Below, piece after piece: positions 29,080 to 37,569 of a stretch of DNA of 64,000 nt. The position numbers were made by a program, and so were the translations under genes. Each line of letters starts with the position of its first letter. The first letter of the stretch is position 1. Below the pieces are notes generated by a model. That model was not told where the DNA came from and made no database searches. It was given only the letters and a program-made list of their open reading frames with translations. The stretch spans positions 20,088 to 84,087 of the forward strand of contig NZ_JAJUBC010000025.1 in assembly GCF_028683095.1 (NCBI RefSeq), read 5' to 3'. Source of the stretch: Enterovibrio gelatinilyticus. Lineage in GTDB: Bacteria; Pseudomonadota; Gammaproteobacteria; Enterobacterales; Vibrionaceae.

Positions 29080-29175
29080 CCTGGAGTTATCCGAAGCGAT
29101 CACTTTAGAGCATAAGGTCTAACTGACTTTTGTCCACATTTCAGTTAGCCTGCATCCCACAGACTTTGTGATCAC
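29080..29175. repeat. Imperfect intergenic repeat, copy C, right part
   Basis: TTATCCGAAG and AACTGACTTTTGTCCA match copy B in order and spacing. CTAACTGA (29119-29126) and TCAGTTAG (29141-29148) form an inverted repeat inside it. Confidence 0.6.
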
Positions 29176-29207
29176 CAAGCGACCATTTGAATGGTCGCGT
29201 TGGGGTG
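29172..29207 (-). terminator. Hairpin downstream of the GH3 gene
   Basis: GCGACCAT/ATGGTCGC with a TTGA loop, extended by CACCAA/TTGGGGTG. It lies just past the stop of the leftward beta-glucosidase gene, but no good T-run follows; possible terminator or mRNA-stabilising stem. Confidence 0.4.
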
Positions 29208-29231
29208 TAGCTCAATTCATAAGACGATTGT

Positions 29232-32006
29232 TCACACCTTCGAAATCGTTATTTCTTCTAGCACTAGGCCTGGCTTAACAAAATCAATATCTAACACGTA
29301 GAAGCCAGGTTGAAGCTTCACTTGCAGGCCTTCAACCGTCACGCGTTCACCGTCTGTCCCATTTGTTGGCAATGTCATACCAAATTCGCCGTTAAGAAAT
29401 AAGCTACATGCTGATTGCGCGAGCGAATCTCGGTCAAAGTGCATAACACCTTGGAATTGATAACTGGCCGGTTCGTTTACCTCAAGTGTTACTGATTTAT
29501 TCACGTTAGTGTGTAGGCTCAACGTTTGCTCGGCGCGATGAATTGAACCTTCGGGTGCTTGATCTAAAGCCGCAAAGGACTTTATGGGTTCATAGGCTTT
29601 GAGAGGGCGCTCCATAACAGGCGTGGACATAATGAAGCGACAAATGTTCATCGCGCTGCGTTGCAACTCACCGAGGGTTAATGTGTTGTTTGCTAACGCT
29701 TCTAAGGTATCGTCACCCATGATATTTGATTCTGCACCGTTGTGTTCTACCACCATATACAGATCGTTTTGAGCGCGTATCATGAAAGAAGTGAACGTCT
29801 TGCTTTCCTGTCCTGCGTTGATCGGGTCGTTCATTTTCGCCCACCAATCAGTCATCACAATGCCAGTGAAGCCCCATTCGTTGCGGAGGATTGTTGTATT
29901 CAAGTCGTAGTTAGACGCAGCCCAGTGCCCATTGACCGGATTGTAAGAGGTCATAATGGTGGAGGCTTTACCTTCCTTCACGGCGATCTCGAAAGGCTTG
30001 ATATGGATTTCTCGAAGTGCGCGCTCAGACATCACGCTATCAACATCGACACGGGCAGTTTCTTGGTCATTTCCTGCAAAGTGCTTGATGGTACCTGAGA
30101 CGCCAGCATCAGCGAGGCCTCGGGTTTGCGCCGCTGCCATGACACCCGTTATTAGTGGATCCTCTGAGAAATACTCAAAGTTTCGACCGTTCAGCGGGTG
30201 CCGATGAATGTTGATCCCTGGGCCTAAAAGCGTATCAATCTGGTTTGCGCGTAACTCTTTGCCTATTAGGTGAAATAACGTTTCGTTGAGTTCTACATTC
30301 CATGTACAGCCAAGCAGTGTTCCTATAGGCACTTGAGTGGCTTTGTGACCGCTATCCATGCGGATCCCTGAAGGGCCATCTGCAGCCGAGGCCACTGGAA
30401 TTCCCAAGTTAAATAAGCAATCGGATAGCCCACCAAATGCAGACGCTGTGCCCGGCGTGACTTTAGGGCTACACATGCCTTCACCACGCACGATCATGGC
30501 GAGTTGCTCAGGTGACATTTGCGCGACAAATTCGCTCAAGCTCGCTTTGCCTTGCTTCACATCGATGAGTTTGATGCCTTTATCGCCCACTATCTCAAGT
30601 GGTTTGGGCATGTTTTCATGAATACGCTCAGCTAAAGAAATGGTGCGAACAGGCACAGTGTCGAGGTGAGTTTCGTAAATGCCACTTGGTTTTTTGTCGG
30701 CGGGTTTGATGCGGTCAAATGAGTCAACCGGTGCACACGCTTCGCTTAACGATTCAACCACGACTAGCGCATTAACGTGGTAGTCAGCGGCGATATGGTT
30801 TGCGTGGCGAATGCTGTCTCCTAAGAAAAATCGGTAGGTGCCAGATTCAAGTACATAGCTGTTACGATACCCCGTTGCGCCACTATCATCATACGAAGCC
30901 AGCATGCTTGCAGGCACGGAGATTCTCACAGAATCACTGTCGCTTGGCTCAATGACCTTTGTCTTGGCGAAACCGATTAGCACTTTTGCGGGCTTGCCTA
31001 ATTGACCTTGTGGCGCTTCAACATATAGCTGCACCACTTCTTTGCTGGCGTAATCGCTACCAATGTTACTCACTTTGATGTCAAAACTTAGCAACGCCTT
31101 TGCGCCTTCGCCTTGAATCGAGAAATCTACGAGCTCACGAGTAAACGCGGTATAGGATAAACCCGCGCCAAACTCAAATTGAACAGAATCGGGTTGGAAG
31201 GTTTCAAAATATCGGTAGCCAACATAGATGTCTTCAACGTAAAGGTTACGGTCTTTACGTCCGAAATTGGCGGATGATGGGTAGTCAGAGAGTTGATGTG
31301 CAATGGTGTCGGTTAAACGACCACTTGGGGACTGTTGACCAGAGACGATATCAGCAAGCGCATGACCGCCTTCCATTCCCGCAGCCCAGCTATAAAGCAC
31401 GGCTTTGAGCGATTGTTTGTCTTCCAGCGTGTTTAACCACGACATGTCCATGATGTTTGAAACATTCATGACCACGATAACGTTCGAAAAGTGATGCGCC
31501 ACTTTGGTGATCATGTCGATTTCACAATCCGTTAAACGGTAGCTGCCTTGTTCATCGGCGTTGTCTTGATCTTCACCTGCGGTTCGTCCGATAAACACCA
31601 TTGCTTTGTTCGAGCAGGCCGAAGCACTGGCGACAAGTTCATCTGACAAAGGCATTTCTTGTTGGAACCAAGGCTCGGCTGCCCAAGCGCCACCACCGTC
31701 ATCGAAAGGGTGATCGGCTATCCAGTCTTGATACACGGCTACCAAATCTTCATTGATGGTCATCGCGCTGTTGGCTCTAAATCCTTCTAGAACGCTGATG
31801 GCATAAGGAACATTCACCGCACCCCCTGACCCCGTGCCACTTCGATAGGTGTCAATTTGGCAACGCCCAAACAAGGACACCACATCCTTTTCTTTCAAGG
31901 GTAAAACCGAGTCAGTGTTTTTTAAGAGTACGACGCCTTCAGCGGCAGCTTGTCGGCTTACCGAGACGAGGTTTCTTTGTGCATCATTGATTTCTTGTTT
32001 GTTCAT
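29232..32006 (-). CDS. GH3 beta-glucosidase with permuted domain order
   Basis: A 924-residue glycoside hydrolase. The domain order is reversed relative to most GH3 enzymes. The GH3_C-type alpha/beta domain comes first (about 15-270). A fibronectin-III-like domain follows (about 285-405), then the GH3_N barrel (about 490-815) with KHFAGNDQET and the nucleophile in IVMTDWW (Asp720). An extra C-terminal beta-rich stretch ends the protein. No signal peptide is seen, so it probably acts in the cytoplasm on imported oligosaccharides. The ATG at 32006 is preferred to a TTG two codons earlier; no strong ribosome site marks either. It is divergent from an AraC regulator that probably controls it. Confidence 0.9.
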   Translation of the reverse strand: MNKQEINDAQRNLVSVSRQAAAEGVVLLKNTDSVLPLKEKDVVSLFGRCQIDTYRSGTGSGGAVNVPYAISVLEGFRANSAMTINEDLVAVYQDWIADHPFDDGGGAWAAEPWFQQEMPLSDELVASASACSNKAMVFIGRTAGEDQDNADEQGSYRLTDCEIDMITKVAHHFSNVIVVMNVSNIMDMSWLNTLEDKQSLKAVLYSWAAGMEGGHALADIVSGQQSPSGRLTDTIAHQLSDYPSSANFGRKDRNLYVEDIYVGYRYFETFQPDSVQFEFGAGLSYTAFTRELVDFSIQGEGAKALLSFDIKVSNIGSDYASKEVVQLYVEAPQGQLGKPAKVLIGFAKTKVIEPSDSDSVRISVPASMLASYDDSGATGYRNSYVLESGTYRFFLGDSIRHANHIAADYHVNALVVVESLSEACAPVDSFDRIKPADKKPSGIYETHLDTVPVRTISLAERIHENMPKPLEIVGDKGIKLIDVKQGKASLSEFVAQMSPEQLAMIVRGEGMCSPKVTPGTASAFGGLSDCLFNLGIPVASAADGPSGIRMDSGHKATQVPIGTLLGCTWNVELNETLFHLIGKELRANQIDTLLGPGINIHRHPLNGRNFEYFSEDPLITGVMAAAQTRGLADAGVSGTIKHFAGNDQETARVDVDSVMSERALREIHIKPFEIAVKEGKASTIMTSYNPVNGHWAASNYDLNTTILRNEWGFTGIVMTDWWAKMNDPINAGQESKTFTSFMIRAQNDLYMVVEHNGAESNIMGDDTLEALANNTLTLGELQRSAMNICRFIMSTPVMERPLKAYEPIKSFAALDQAPEGSIHRAEQTLSLHTNVNKSVTLEVNEPASYQFQGVMHFDRDSLAQSACSLFLNGEFGMTLPTNGTDGERVTVEGLQVKLQPGFYVLDIDFVKPGLVLEEITISKV

Positions 32007-32175
32007 ATACAATCACACAACCGTTCTAGTCTTGCTATCGTCATAGGTACTCTGACAATCAGCTGGATAATGTCGTTGAAAACATGTTGAAAATTCACGT
32101 TATTGAAAAGAAATAGTATACTCGCGACGTGCGTGAAACTACCAATATGGCGACCAGAATAAGGAATCTAGCGAC

Positions 32176-33063
32176 ATGAGTGTCGTATACCAACTTAGAG
32201 CACATCAAAAGCATAGCCACCTGAAATTTGCTTATCTAGACGGACATCATCATTGCGATTTTGCCTCACATAAGCATGATTTTGCTGAGTTGTTTTTTGT
32301 GATGAGTGGGAGTGGGAAGCATACGGTAGCGGGGCACGAGTACGCGATCAGCAAAGGGGACGTGTTTGTGATCAATGGCGATATTGAGCATGGCTTTAGG
32401 GACGTGAAGAAGCTCGAAATCGTTAACCTTATGTTTGACGCGAAAACGCCATTCTTTGAGCTACCGTCAATGCGTCAGTTGTCTGGGTATCAGGCTATGT
32501 TCAAGATAGAACCGATTGCCAGACAAACGACGGAATATAAACCGAAACTGTCACTGAGTAAGCAACAGTTACTTGCGTTCACCCACTTGCTGCATGACAT
32601 CAGAATGGAATATGAATCATCTCAATCCGCATTTGAGGTTGTGTTGACGGGTTTGATGCAACAATTGGTGATTAGGCTGGCAAGGATTTATCAAGATAGC
32701 AGCAGTGATTTGCCACCGACCACGATTGCGTTGAGCCGAGCCCTTGTGTTTATTGAACAGAACTTCAATGATGCCGAGGTCAATACCGATACTATCGCCA
32801 AAGCAGCATTTATCAGTAAGCGTCAGTTAGAAAGGTTGTTTCGACAATTTATGGATTCATCGCCAAACCAGTATTTAAAGAAGGTTCAGCTTAGCTATGC
32901 GATAAAACTATTAGATAGCGACAACGACCATACTATTCAATGTATTGCGGAGCGTAGCGGTTTTTCCGACAGCAACTATTTTTCGAAGTGTTTCAAGCAG
33001 CAGTTTCGATATAGCCCGAGAGCCTATAGAAAACTGGCAATGGACGAGAGGCGAAAAGCCTAG
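32176..33063 (+). CDS. AraC-family transcriptional regulator
   Basis: A 295-residue regulator with an N-terminal cupin sensor (about 15-95; HHHCDFASHKHDFAELFFV) and a C-terminal double HTH of AraC type (about 190-290; VNTDTIAKAAFISKRQLERL and IAERSGFSDSNYFSKCFKQ). It is divergent from the GH3 beta-glucosidase gene with 169 bases between the starts, a layout typical of sugar-responsive activation. AAGGAAT lies upstream of the start. The inducer is probably a glucoside or its product; this is inferred from context. Confidence 0.9.
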   Translation: MSVVYQLRAHQKHSHLKFAYLDGHHHCDFASHKHDFAELFFVMSGSGKHTVAGHEYAISKGDVFVINGDIEHGFRDVKKLEIVNLMFDAKTPFFELPSMRQLSGYQAMFKIEPIARQTTEYKPKLSLSKQQLLAFTHLLHDIRMEYESSQSAFEVVLTGLMQQLVIRLARIYQDSSSDLPPTTIALSRALVFIEQNFNDAEVNTDTIAKAAFISKRQLERLFRQFMDSSPNQYLKKVQLSYAIKLLDSDNDHTIQCIAERSGFSDSNYFSKCFKQQFRYSPRAYRKLAMDERRKA

Positions 33064-33128
33064 TTTCTCGCGTCAGTAAACCTCGCTGAATCCTGTTTCT
33101 TCAGGTTGTTTGGGTGTATTGGAAACGT

Positions 33129-33154
33129 GAAAAAAAAGCGCCCGTAGGGGGCGC
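33129..33154 (-). terminator. Terminator of the amidohydrolase operon
   Basis: Read leftward, GCGCCC and GGGCGC form a six-base GC stem followed by eight T residues. It lies 27 bases past the M20 amidohydrolase stop. Confidence 0.85.
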
Positions 33155-33180
33155 AAGGTCGTAGGGTGTTTCTATTGTGG

Positions 33181-34332
33181 TTATTTGGATAACTGGTCTT
33201 CAACCAGTGTCTGCCAGAACTGAACGCCTGACATCAGAATCTCGTCGTTGAAATCGTAGTGGGGGTTGTGTAGTGCTGTTCCACCGCATTCACCCACACC
33301 ATTGCCAACCAGGATGTAGCAGCCTGGACGCTCACGAAGCATGAACGAAAAATCTTCGCTGATGGTAAACGGCTGACACGCGCCGTTGACTTTATCTTCA
33401 CCCGCCACTTTGATTGCTGCACGTACGGCGTGCTCGGTTTCTTCCGCGCTATTGATAGTCGAGAGGAAGCTGTTGTTGAAGTGATACTCGTATTCCACAC
33501 CCGCAGACATACATTGACCCGCCACAATTCGCTCGATGGCTTTTTCAATTTTATGCAGAGCCTGATCAGTAAAGCTTCGGGTATCGCCTTTAATGGTTAC
33601 GCGTGAAGGAATAACGTTTACTGTGCCGTTGGTTTTGAATTCGGTCACGGAGATAACGGCAGTTTCATCAATCGCACTGAGATTGCGCGATACGATGGTC
33701 TGCATTGCCGTTACGATCTGGGCACCAACAACGATTGGGTCGGTTCCCATGTGCGGCATGGCGGCATGACCACCCGTTGCGATCACTTCGATTTCAAAAC
33801 TACTTTCGCTCGCCATTAACGAGTGAGGGCGAGTCGCAAAATGTCCTGCAGGAATTCCTGGCAGGTTGTGCATGGCGTATACCGCATCAATGTTCCAACG
33901 GGTAAATAAGCCGTCGGCAATCATGGCTTTTGCACCCACGCCGTGCTCTTCGCCGGGTTGGAAAATAAAGTAAACGGTACCGTCAAAATCTTTGGTTTGA
34001 GCCAGTTGATGCGCCGCACCAAGCAACATGGCTGTGTGACCATCATGACCGCAAGCGTGCATAACACCTTTGTGTACTGAGCAATGTGAGAAGGTGTTCT
34101 TTTCTTCAATGTGAAGTGCATCCATATCAGCACGAAGACCAATAGAGCGGTCACTGTTTCCACATTTTAAGATGCCAACAACACCTGTTTTACCGATGTT
34201 TCTGTGTACTTCCAAACCAAACTCTTCGAGCTTGTTTGCGACCATTTCTGATGTCAGCACTTCTTCAAAGCCAAATTCAGGATGCTTGTGAATGTGATGA
34301 CGCCATTCAGTAACGAGTTGTTTAATGGTCAT
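33181..34332 (-). CDS. M20D-family amidohydrolase (N-acyl amino acid hydrolase)
   Basis: A 383-residue member of the hippurate hydrolase / IAA-amino acid hydrolase group that removes acyl groups from amino-acid nitrogen. Metal-binding motifs are HACGHDGHT (about 93-101) and PGEEHG (about 126-131), and HPEFGFEE marks the N-terminus. The ATG at 34332 was chosen because GAGGA lies six bases upstream. It is the last gene of the leftward operon with the DMT transporter, racemase-like enzyme and M24 hydrolase. In that context it would deacylate an intermediate released by the M24 enzyme; the substrate is unknown. Confidence 0.9.
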   Translation of the reverse strand: MTIKQLVTEWRHHIHKHPEFGFEEVLTSEMVANKLEEFGLEVHRNIGKTGVVGILKCGNSDRSIGLRADMDALHIEEKNTFSHCSVHKGVMHACGHDGHTAMLLGAAHQLAQTKDFDGTVYFIFQPGEEHGVGAKAMIADGLFTRWNIDAVYAMHNLPGIPAGHFATRPHSLMASESSFEIEVIATGGHAAMPHMGTDPIVVGAQIVTAMQTIVSRNLSAIDETAVISVTEFKTNGTVNVIPSRVTIKGDTRSFTDQALHKIEKAIERIVAGQCMSAGVEYEYHFNNSFLSTINSAEETEHAVRAAIKVAGEDKVNGACQPFTISEDFSFMLRERPGCYILVGNGVGECGGTALHNPHYDFNDEILMSGVQFWQTLVEDQLSK

Positions 34333-34353
34333 GGTGTTCCTCATGAAAATTGG

Positions 34354-34377
34354 GGCGCTGCGTGAGTGAGCAGCGCC
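34354..34377 (-). promoter_or_regulatory. Intercistronic hairpin, EamA-amidohydrolase gap
   Basis: GGCGCTGC/GCAGCGCC, a perfect eight-base stem with an eight-base loop, fills the 56-base gap. No T-run follows, so a processing or stabilising stem is more likely than a terminator. Confidence 0.65.
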
Positions 34378-34388
34378 ACGTAGTTAAC

Positions 34389-35363
34389 TTATGCTTTTTG
34401 TACTTTGAGTTTGGTGTTGCGAGTTTCAGCTTCAACGTCAGGCTTTTTGTTACCGACTTTCATGAACATCATCATGGAGCCAATAACCACCATAATTGCT
34501 AGCAGTCGCATTGGTGTCACCGCTTCACCCAGCGCAAATACTGCGAGGATAAAGGAAGACAGAGGCATTAGGTTCAGTGCCATGCCAGTACCATCAACAC
34601 CTACTCGCTCCATGGCGTAGATGTAAACGAGGTAGCTGATGCCTGAGATACCTACACCCAAAATAGTGATACAAGCAATACGCAATGGGGAGCTGAAAAT
34701 ACCCAGTGCAGAGCTCAAATCGGCACCTGTAAATACGAGGTACATACCAAAGCCGAGAGAAGCAAAGACGAACTGGTGGAACATGGTCGCGACTGAGCCG
34801 TACTTTTGTGCCAACTCAGCGCGAGCGTAAGCCATGGTGGCAAAGCTTGCTGCACTCGCGAAGCAGATCAAGTGACCGATGTTGAAACCATTGGTTTCAG
34901 AGCTTGGGTCCATAACGAGAATCGCGACGCCGACGAACGCACCCAGTGCAGACACCATTTGTAATGTATTGAAGCGAGCGCCATGGCGAACGAAGCCCAC
35001 AGTAAGAATTAGGATTGGGATCAAGCCTTGAATCACACCGTTTTCAGATGCGGTAATGTAATCAAGAGATAGGAAGGAGAAGAAACTAAAAGCGCCTTGA
35101 CCGATGATGCCACATGCAGCTGTCCAGATAATGTCGTGACGGTTTGCCCAGTTCAGTTTGAATTCACATTTCTTTTCCACTTTGCCGGTGGCGGTGCCGA
35201 CTTTAAGAATAATTGCCAGCGTCATAAAGGCGACGGTGTAACGTGCCCATACCAAGACTTGAGGATCCATGACTTCCAAAATTGGCGTGCCAACAATCCA
35301 AGGAATACCCCAAAGTAAGCCGACGAAAATTGCTGCTGCCCAACCCATTGCTGTACGGTTCAT
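34389..35363 (-). CDS. EamA-family (DMT) transporter
   Basis: A 324-residue inner-membrane protein with about ten hydrophobic helices in two EamA repeats (about 10-145 and 165-300). The LLWGIPWIV near the first helix is typical of the family. AAGGAAT precedes the ATG. DMT proteins move amino acids and similar metabolites. Within this catabolic operon it probably imports the substrate or exports an excess intermediate. Confidence 0.88.
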   Translation of the reverse strand: MNRTAMGWAAAIFVGLLWGIPWIVGTPILEVMDPQVLVWARYTVAFMTLAIILKVGTATGKVEKKCEFKLNWANRHDIIWTAACGIIGQGAFSFFSFLSLDYITASENGVIQGLIPILILTVGFVRHGARFNTLQMVSALGAFVGVAILVMDPSSETNGFNIGHLICFASAASFATMAYARAELAQKYGSVATMFHQFVFASLGFGMYLVFTGADLSSALGIFSSPLRIACITILGVGISGISYLVYIYAMERVGVDGTGMALNLMPLSSFILAVFALGEAVTPMRLLAIMVVIGSMMMFMKVGNKKPDVEAETRNTKLKVQKA

Positions 35364-35396
35364 AGTCTTATTCCTTCAAAAACAATAAATTTGAGA

Positions 35397-35453
35397 CGAG
35401 CGTTCCCACAGGCAGTAATTTGCCTGACTGTCAGAGGTAATAGGGAACGCTCG
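35397..35453 (-). promoter_or_regulatory. Intercistronic hairpin, racemase-EamA gap
   Basis: CGAGCGTTCCC (35397-35407) and GGGAACGCTCG (35443-35453) form a perfect 11-base stem; an inner AGGCA/TGCCT stem fills part of the loop. No T-run follows on the minus strand. Confidence 0.65.
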
Positions 35454-35492
35454 GTAACCGGTAGAGCTAATCTTTTTCTGGTAAAGCGCGTG

Positions 35493-36332
35493 TTACATGG
35501 CGGCTTCTATGCCTTCTCCTTCACCATCTTTGCTTTGTTCAAAGGTTGGGTATGGAGATTCATCCAGATTCAGTAAGCGGCCAAAGCCTGGGCAGGAAGC
35601 GATGTTTCCTGATAAGTGCATGGCGTGCCAGAACATAGCGGAGTTGCTGCATACCACAGGGATCCCGAAGCGATCTTCGATCTCTTTGATGTGGTCAAGC
35701 ACGCGCAAGTTGGTGCAAGACATGAAGACCAAATCGGCATCGCAATCTGGCAGCATATTTTCAAGCGCTTCTAGCATCGATTCGCGGGAAACTGTTGTGA
35801 TGTCCGTATCACGTTCAATGCCAAGGGAGCCCAGTCTTACCACGTCGAAACCTGCTTCCGTCAATTGCTGGTAAAGCGGGAAGTTCACATCGGTCGGGTA
35901 TGGAGAGAACACGGCGATTTTTTTAGCGCCTAGACGTTTGAAAGCAGCTTTTGCAGCAGTCCAAGGGTTGGTGGTTGGAATATTTCCACGGTTTTGGGTT
36001 AGCAACTGACCCACACGTTCTTCACCAATGATAATGGTGGCGGAGGTGCAACCAAACGCCATGACATCCATTGGCAAGCCGTAAGCGATCAGATCTGACG
36101 CTTCACCAATGCCGTTTGCAATGTTATCTAGTGCTTCCGGTGTCATCTCACTGGAGTAATAAACACGGCTGCTGAATACTGCCGCTTGGGTGCCAAGTAG
36201 TTTTGCCCAATCCATTTCTAGCGAGTGATCTGTGCTTAATTGAACCAGACCAATGTGGGTGCGGTTAATACGAGGAGCGGGTTGGTACGTCAGAGGAATT
36301 TCAAACTGCTTAAATTCATCTAGGGTTTTCAT
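35493..36332 (-). CDS. Asp/Glu racemase superfamily enzyme (maleate isomerase / EutA-like)
   Basis: A 279-residue cofactor-free enzyme of the Asp/Glu racemase superfamily. The two catalytic cysteines lie in the expected places, AFGCTSAT (Cys95) and MSCTNLR (Cys206). The pattern with CTSAT and CTN is that of arylmalonate decarboxylase, maleate isomerase and the ectoine-utilisation protein EutA. Which reaction it catalyses here is open; racemisation or isomerisation of the alpha carbon of a diamino acid fits the neighbouring ammonia-lyase. It lies between the M24 hydrolase and the transporter, with hairpins in both gaps. Confidence 0.85.
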   Translation of the reverse strand: MKTLDEFKQFEIPLTYQPAPRINRTHIGLVQLSTDHSLEMDWAKLLGTQAAVFSSRVYYSSEMTPEALDNIANGIGEASDLIAYGLPMDVMAFGCTSATIIIGEERVGQLLTQNRGNIPTTNPWTAAKAAFKRLGAKKIAVFSPYPTDVNFPLYQQLTEAGFDVVRLGSLGIERDTDITTVSRESMLEALENMLPDCDADLVFMSCTNLRVLDHIKEIEDRFGIPVVCSNSAMFWHAMHLSGNIASCPGFGRLLNLDESPYPTFEQSKDGEGEGIEAAM

Positions 36333-36352
36333 AGGGTACTCAATCTGTCATG

Positions 36353-36371
36353 GGGCCGAATAAGTCGGCCC
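36353..36371 (-). promoter_or_regulatory. Intercistronic hairpin, M24-racemase gap
   Basis: GGGCCGA/TCGGCCC, a perfect seven-base stem with a five-base loop, sits just before the ribosome site of the racemase-like gene. Confidence 0.6.
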
Positions 36372-36402
36372 ACTTATTGTTATTATTAGAGGTAATTCTT
36401 TG

Positions 36403-37569
36403 TTATTTAATGATGATTAGCTCAGGTTCTGCGCGCTCGCTAAGCCACTCAGCACCGTTCTCAGTGATCACAATGTTCTCTTCGTGCACCATTGATTTGC
36501 CAGGGGCGTAAACCATGCCTGGTTCTAGCGTCATGACCATGCCCGGTTTTAGTACGGTGTTATCGGTTGCGGTATTTGATGGACGCTCAGTCAGCTCCAT
36601 TCCTAGACCGTGACCAAGGCGACCAACGTCGTTGCCTAATGCACCGTTGGCTTCCAACACTTTCCACATCGCGTTGTAAATGTCTGACGTGGTTGCGCCA
36701 GGACGTGCGGCTTCAAAGCCAGCTGTGGTGGAATCGTAAACTGCGCGGTAGGCAGCTTTGGTTTGCTCACTTGCACTGCCGAATGCCCAGTTACGGTCGA
36801 AATCAGAGAAGTAACCATCACGTTTTGCACCCGTGTCGATGATCAGCACGTCGCCGTCTTCGATGACTCTGTCGGTTGGGCCCATGATGATGCTGTCATA
36901 ACCGTCAGGGCCAGAACCCGCAATGATGTAAGGACATTCATCGGCTCCTTCTAACAGCATATCGATACGGAACTGCTTACAAATCTCACGCTCAGACATG
37001 CCCGCTTTGGCGTATTCAGGCACTTTTGCAAAACCCACATTAGTAATGCGGCAGATTTCTTTTACCTTGGCGATTTCTGCTGCTGACTTAACTTGACGGA
37101 TTTCATGCATTTGCAGTGAAACATCAACAAATTCCTTATTCACCATGGTGGTGAGTTGTAGGTAGTTGTTCACTGGCATACGAAGGTGAGATTCAATGCC
37201 CAGCGTAGCGCCGATACGGCCAAAACGCGCGGGAAGAGAGTTCAGATAAGCCGCAACTAGGCTAATGCCGTCGTCTTCAGGGCGTGGAGAAGGCCAAGTA
37301 ATGATGTTATCAATCCACGTACCCGCCATGCCGCTTGCACCGATCTCAGGAATGATGGCGGTTGGCTTGCCTTCAGCTGGGATCACAAGGAACCAAGGGC
37401 GGGTAGGGCTGTGCCAGAACTGGGTAAAGAACCCTGTGAAATAGCGAACGTTTGGCTCGGTCGTTAGAATCATTGCATCGAGCTTCATGTCACGCATCAT
37501 CTGTTGAGCATGGGCAGTACGCGCCTCAAACTCAGCCACTTCAAAACCACGGGCCAGATAATCAATCAT
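36403..37569 (-). CDS. M24-family metallohydrolase (creatinase / ectoine hydrolase / Xaa-Pro type)
   Basis: A 388-residue protein with a creatinase N-terminal domain (about 12-150) and a pita-bread catalytic domain. All five dinuclear metal ligands of the family are present: Asp245 (IIDTG), Asp256 (FSDFD), His320 (LGHGLG), Glu349 (TLEPG) and a Glu at 363/364 (VHEEN). The M24-plus-EutA-like pairing recalls ectoine catabolism (DoeA/EutD). I recall, without certainty, that ectoine hydrolase does not rely on these metals, which would favour a metal-dependent peptidase or creatinase reaction here. It is the first gene of the leftward operon, divergent from the YheO-type regulator. Confidence 0.87.
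   Translation of the reverse strand: MIDYLARGFEVAEFEARTAHAQQMMRDMKLDAMILTTEPNVRYFTGFFTQFWHSPTRPWFLVIPAEGKPTAIIPEIGASGMAGTWIDNIITWPSPRPEDDGISLVAAYLNSLPARFGRIGATLGIESHLRMPVNNYLQLTTMVNKEFVDVSLQMHEIRQVKSAAEIAKVKEICRITNVGFAKVPEYAKAGMSEREICKQFRIDMLLEGADECPYIIAGSGPDGYDSIIMGPTDRVIEDGDVLIIDTGAKRDGYFSDFDRNWAFGSASEQTKAAYRAVYDSTTAGFEAARPGATTSDIYNAMWKVLEANGALGNDVGRLGHGLGMELTERPSNTATDNTVLKPGMVMTLEPGMVYAPGKSMVHEENIVITENGAEWLSERAEPELIIIK

Noticed and set aside
22255..29231. tRNA-targeted integrative element with attL/attR
   Set aside because: No integrase gene and no second copy of the tRNA 3' end were found in the window, so such an element cannot be delimited.
29200..29256. tRNA-like sequence (GGGGTGTAGCTCAATT ... 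TTCGAAATC)
   Set aside because: D-arm-like and T-loop-like pieces occur, but the distance is too short, no anticodon stem or 3' acceptor strand is present, and the end lies inside the GH3 coding sequence.
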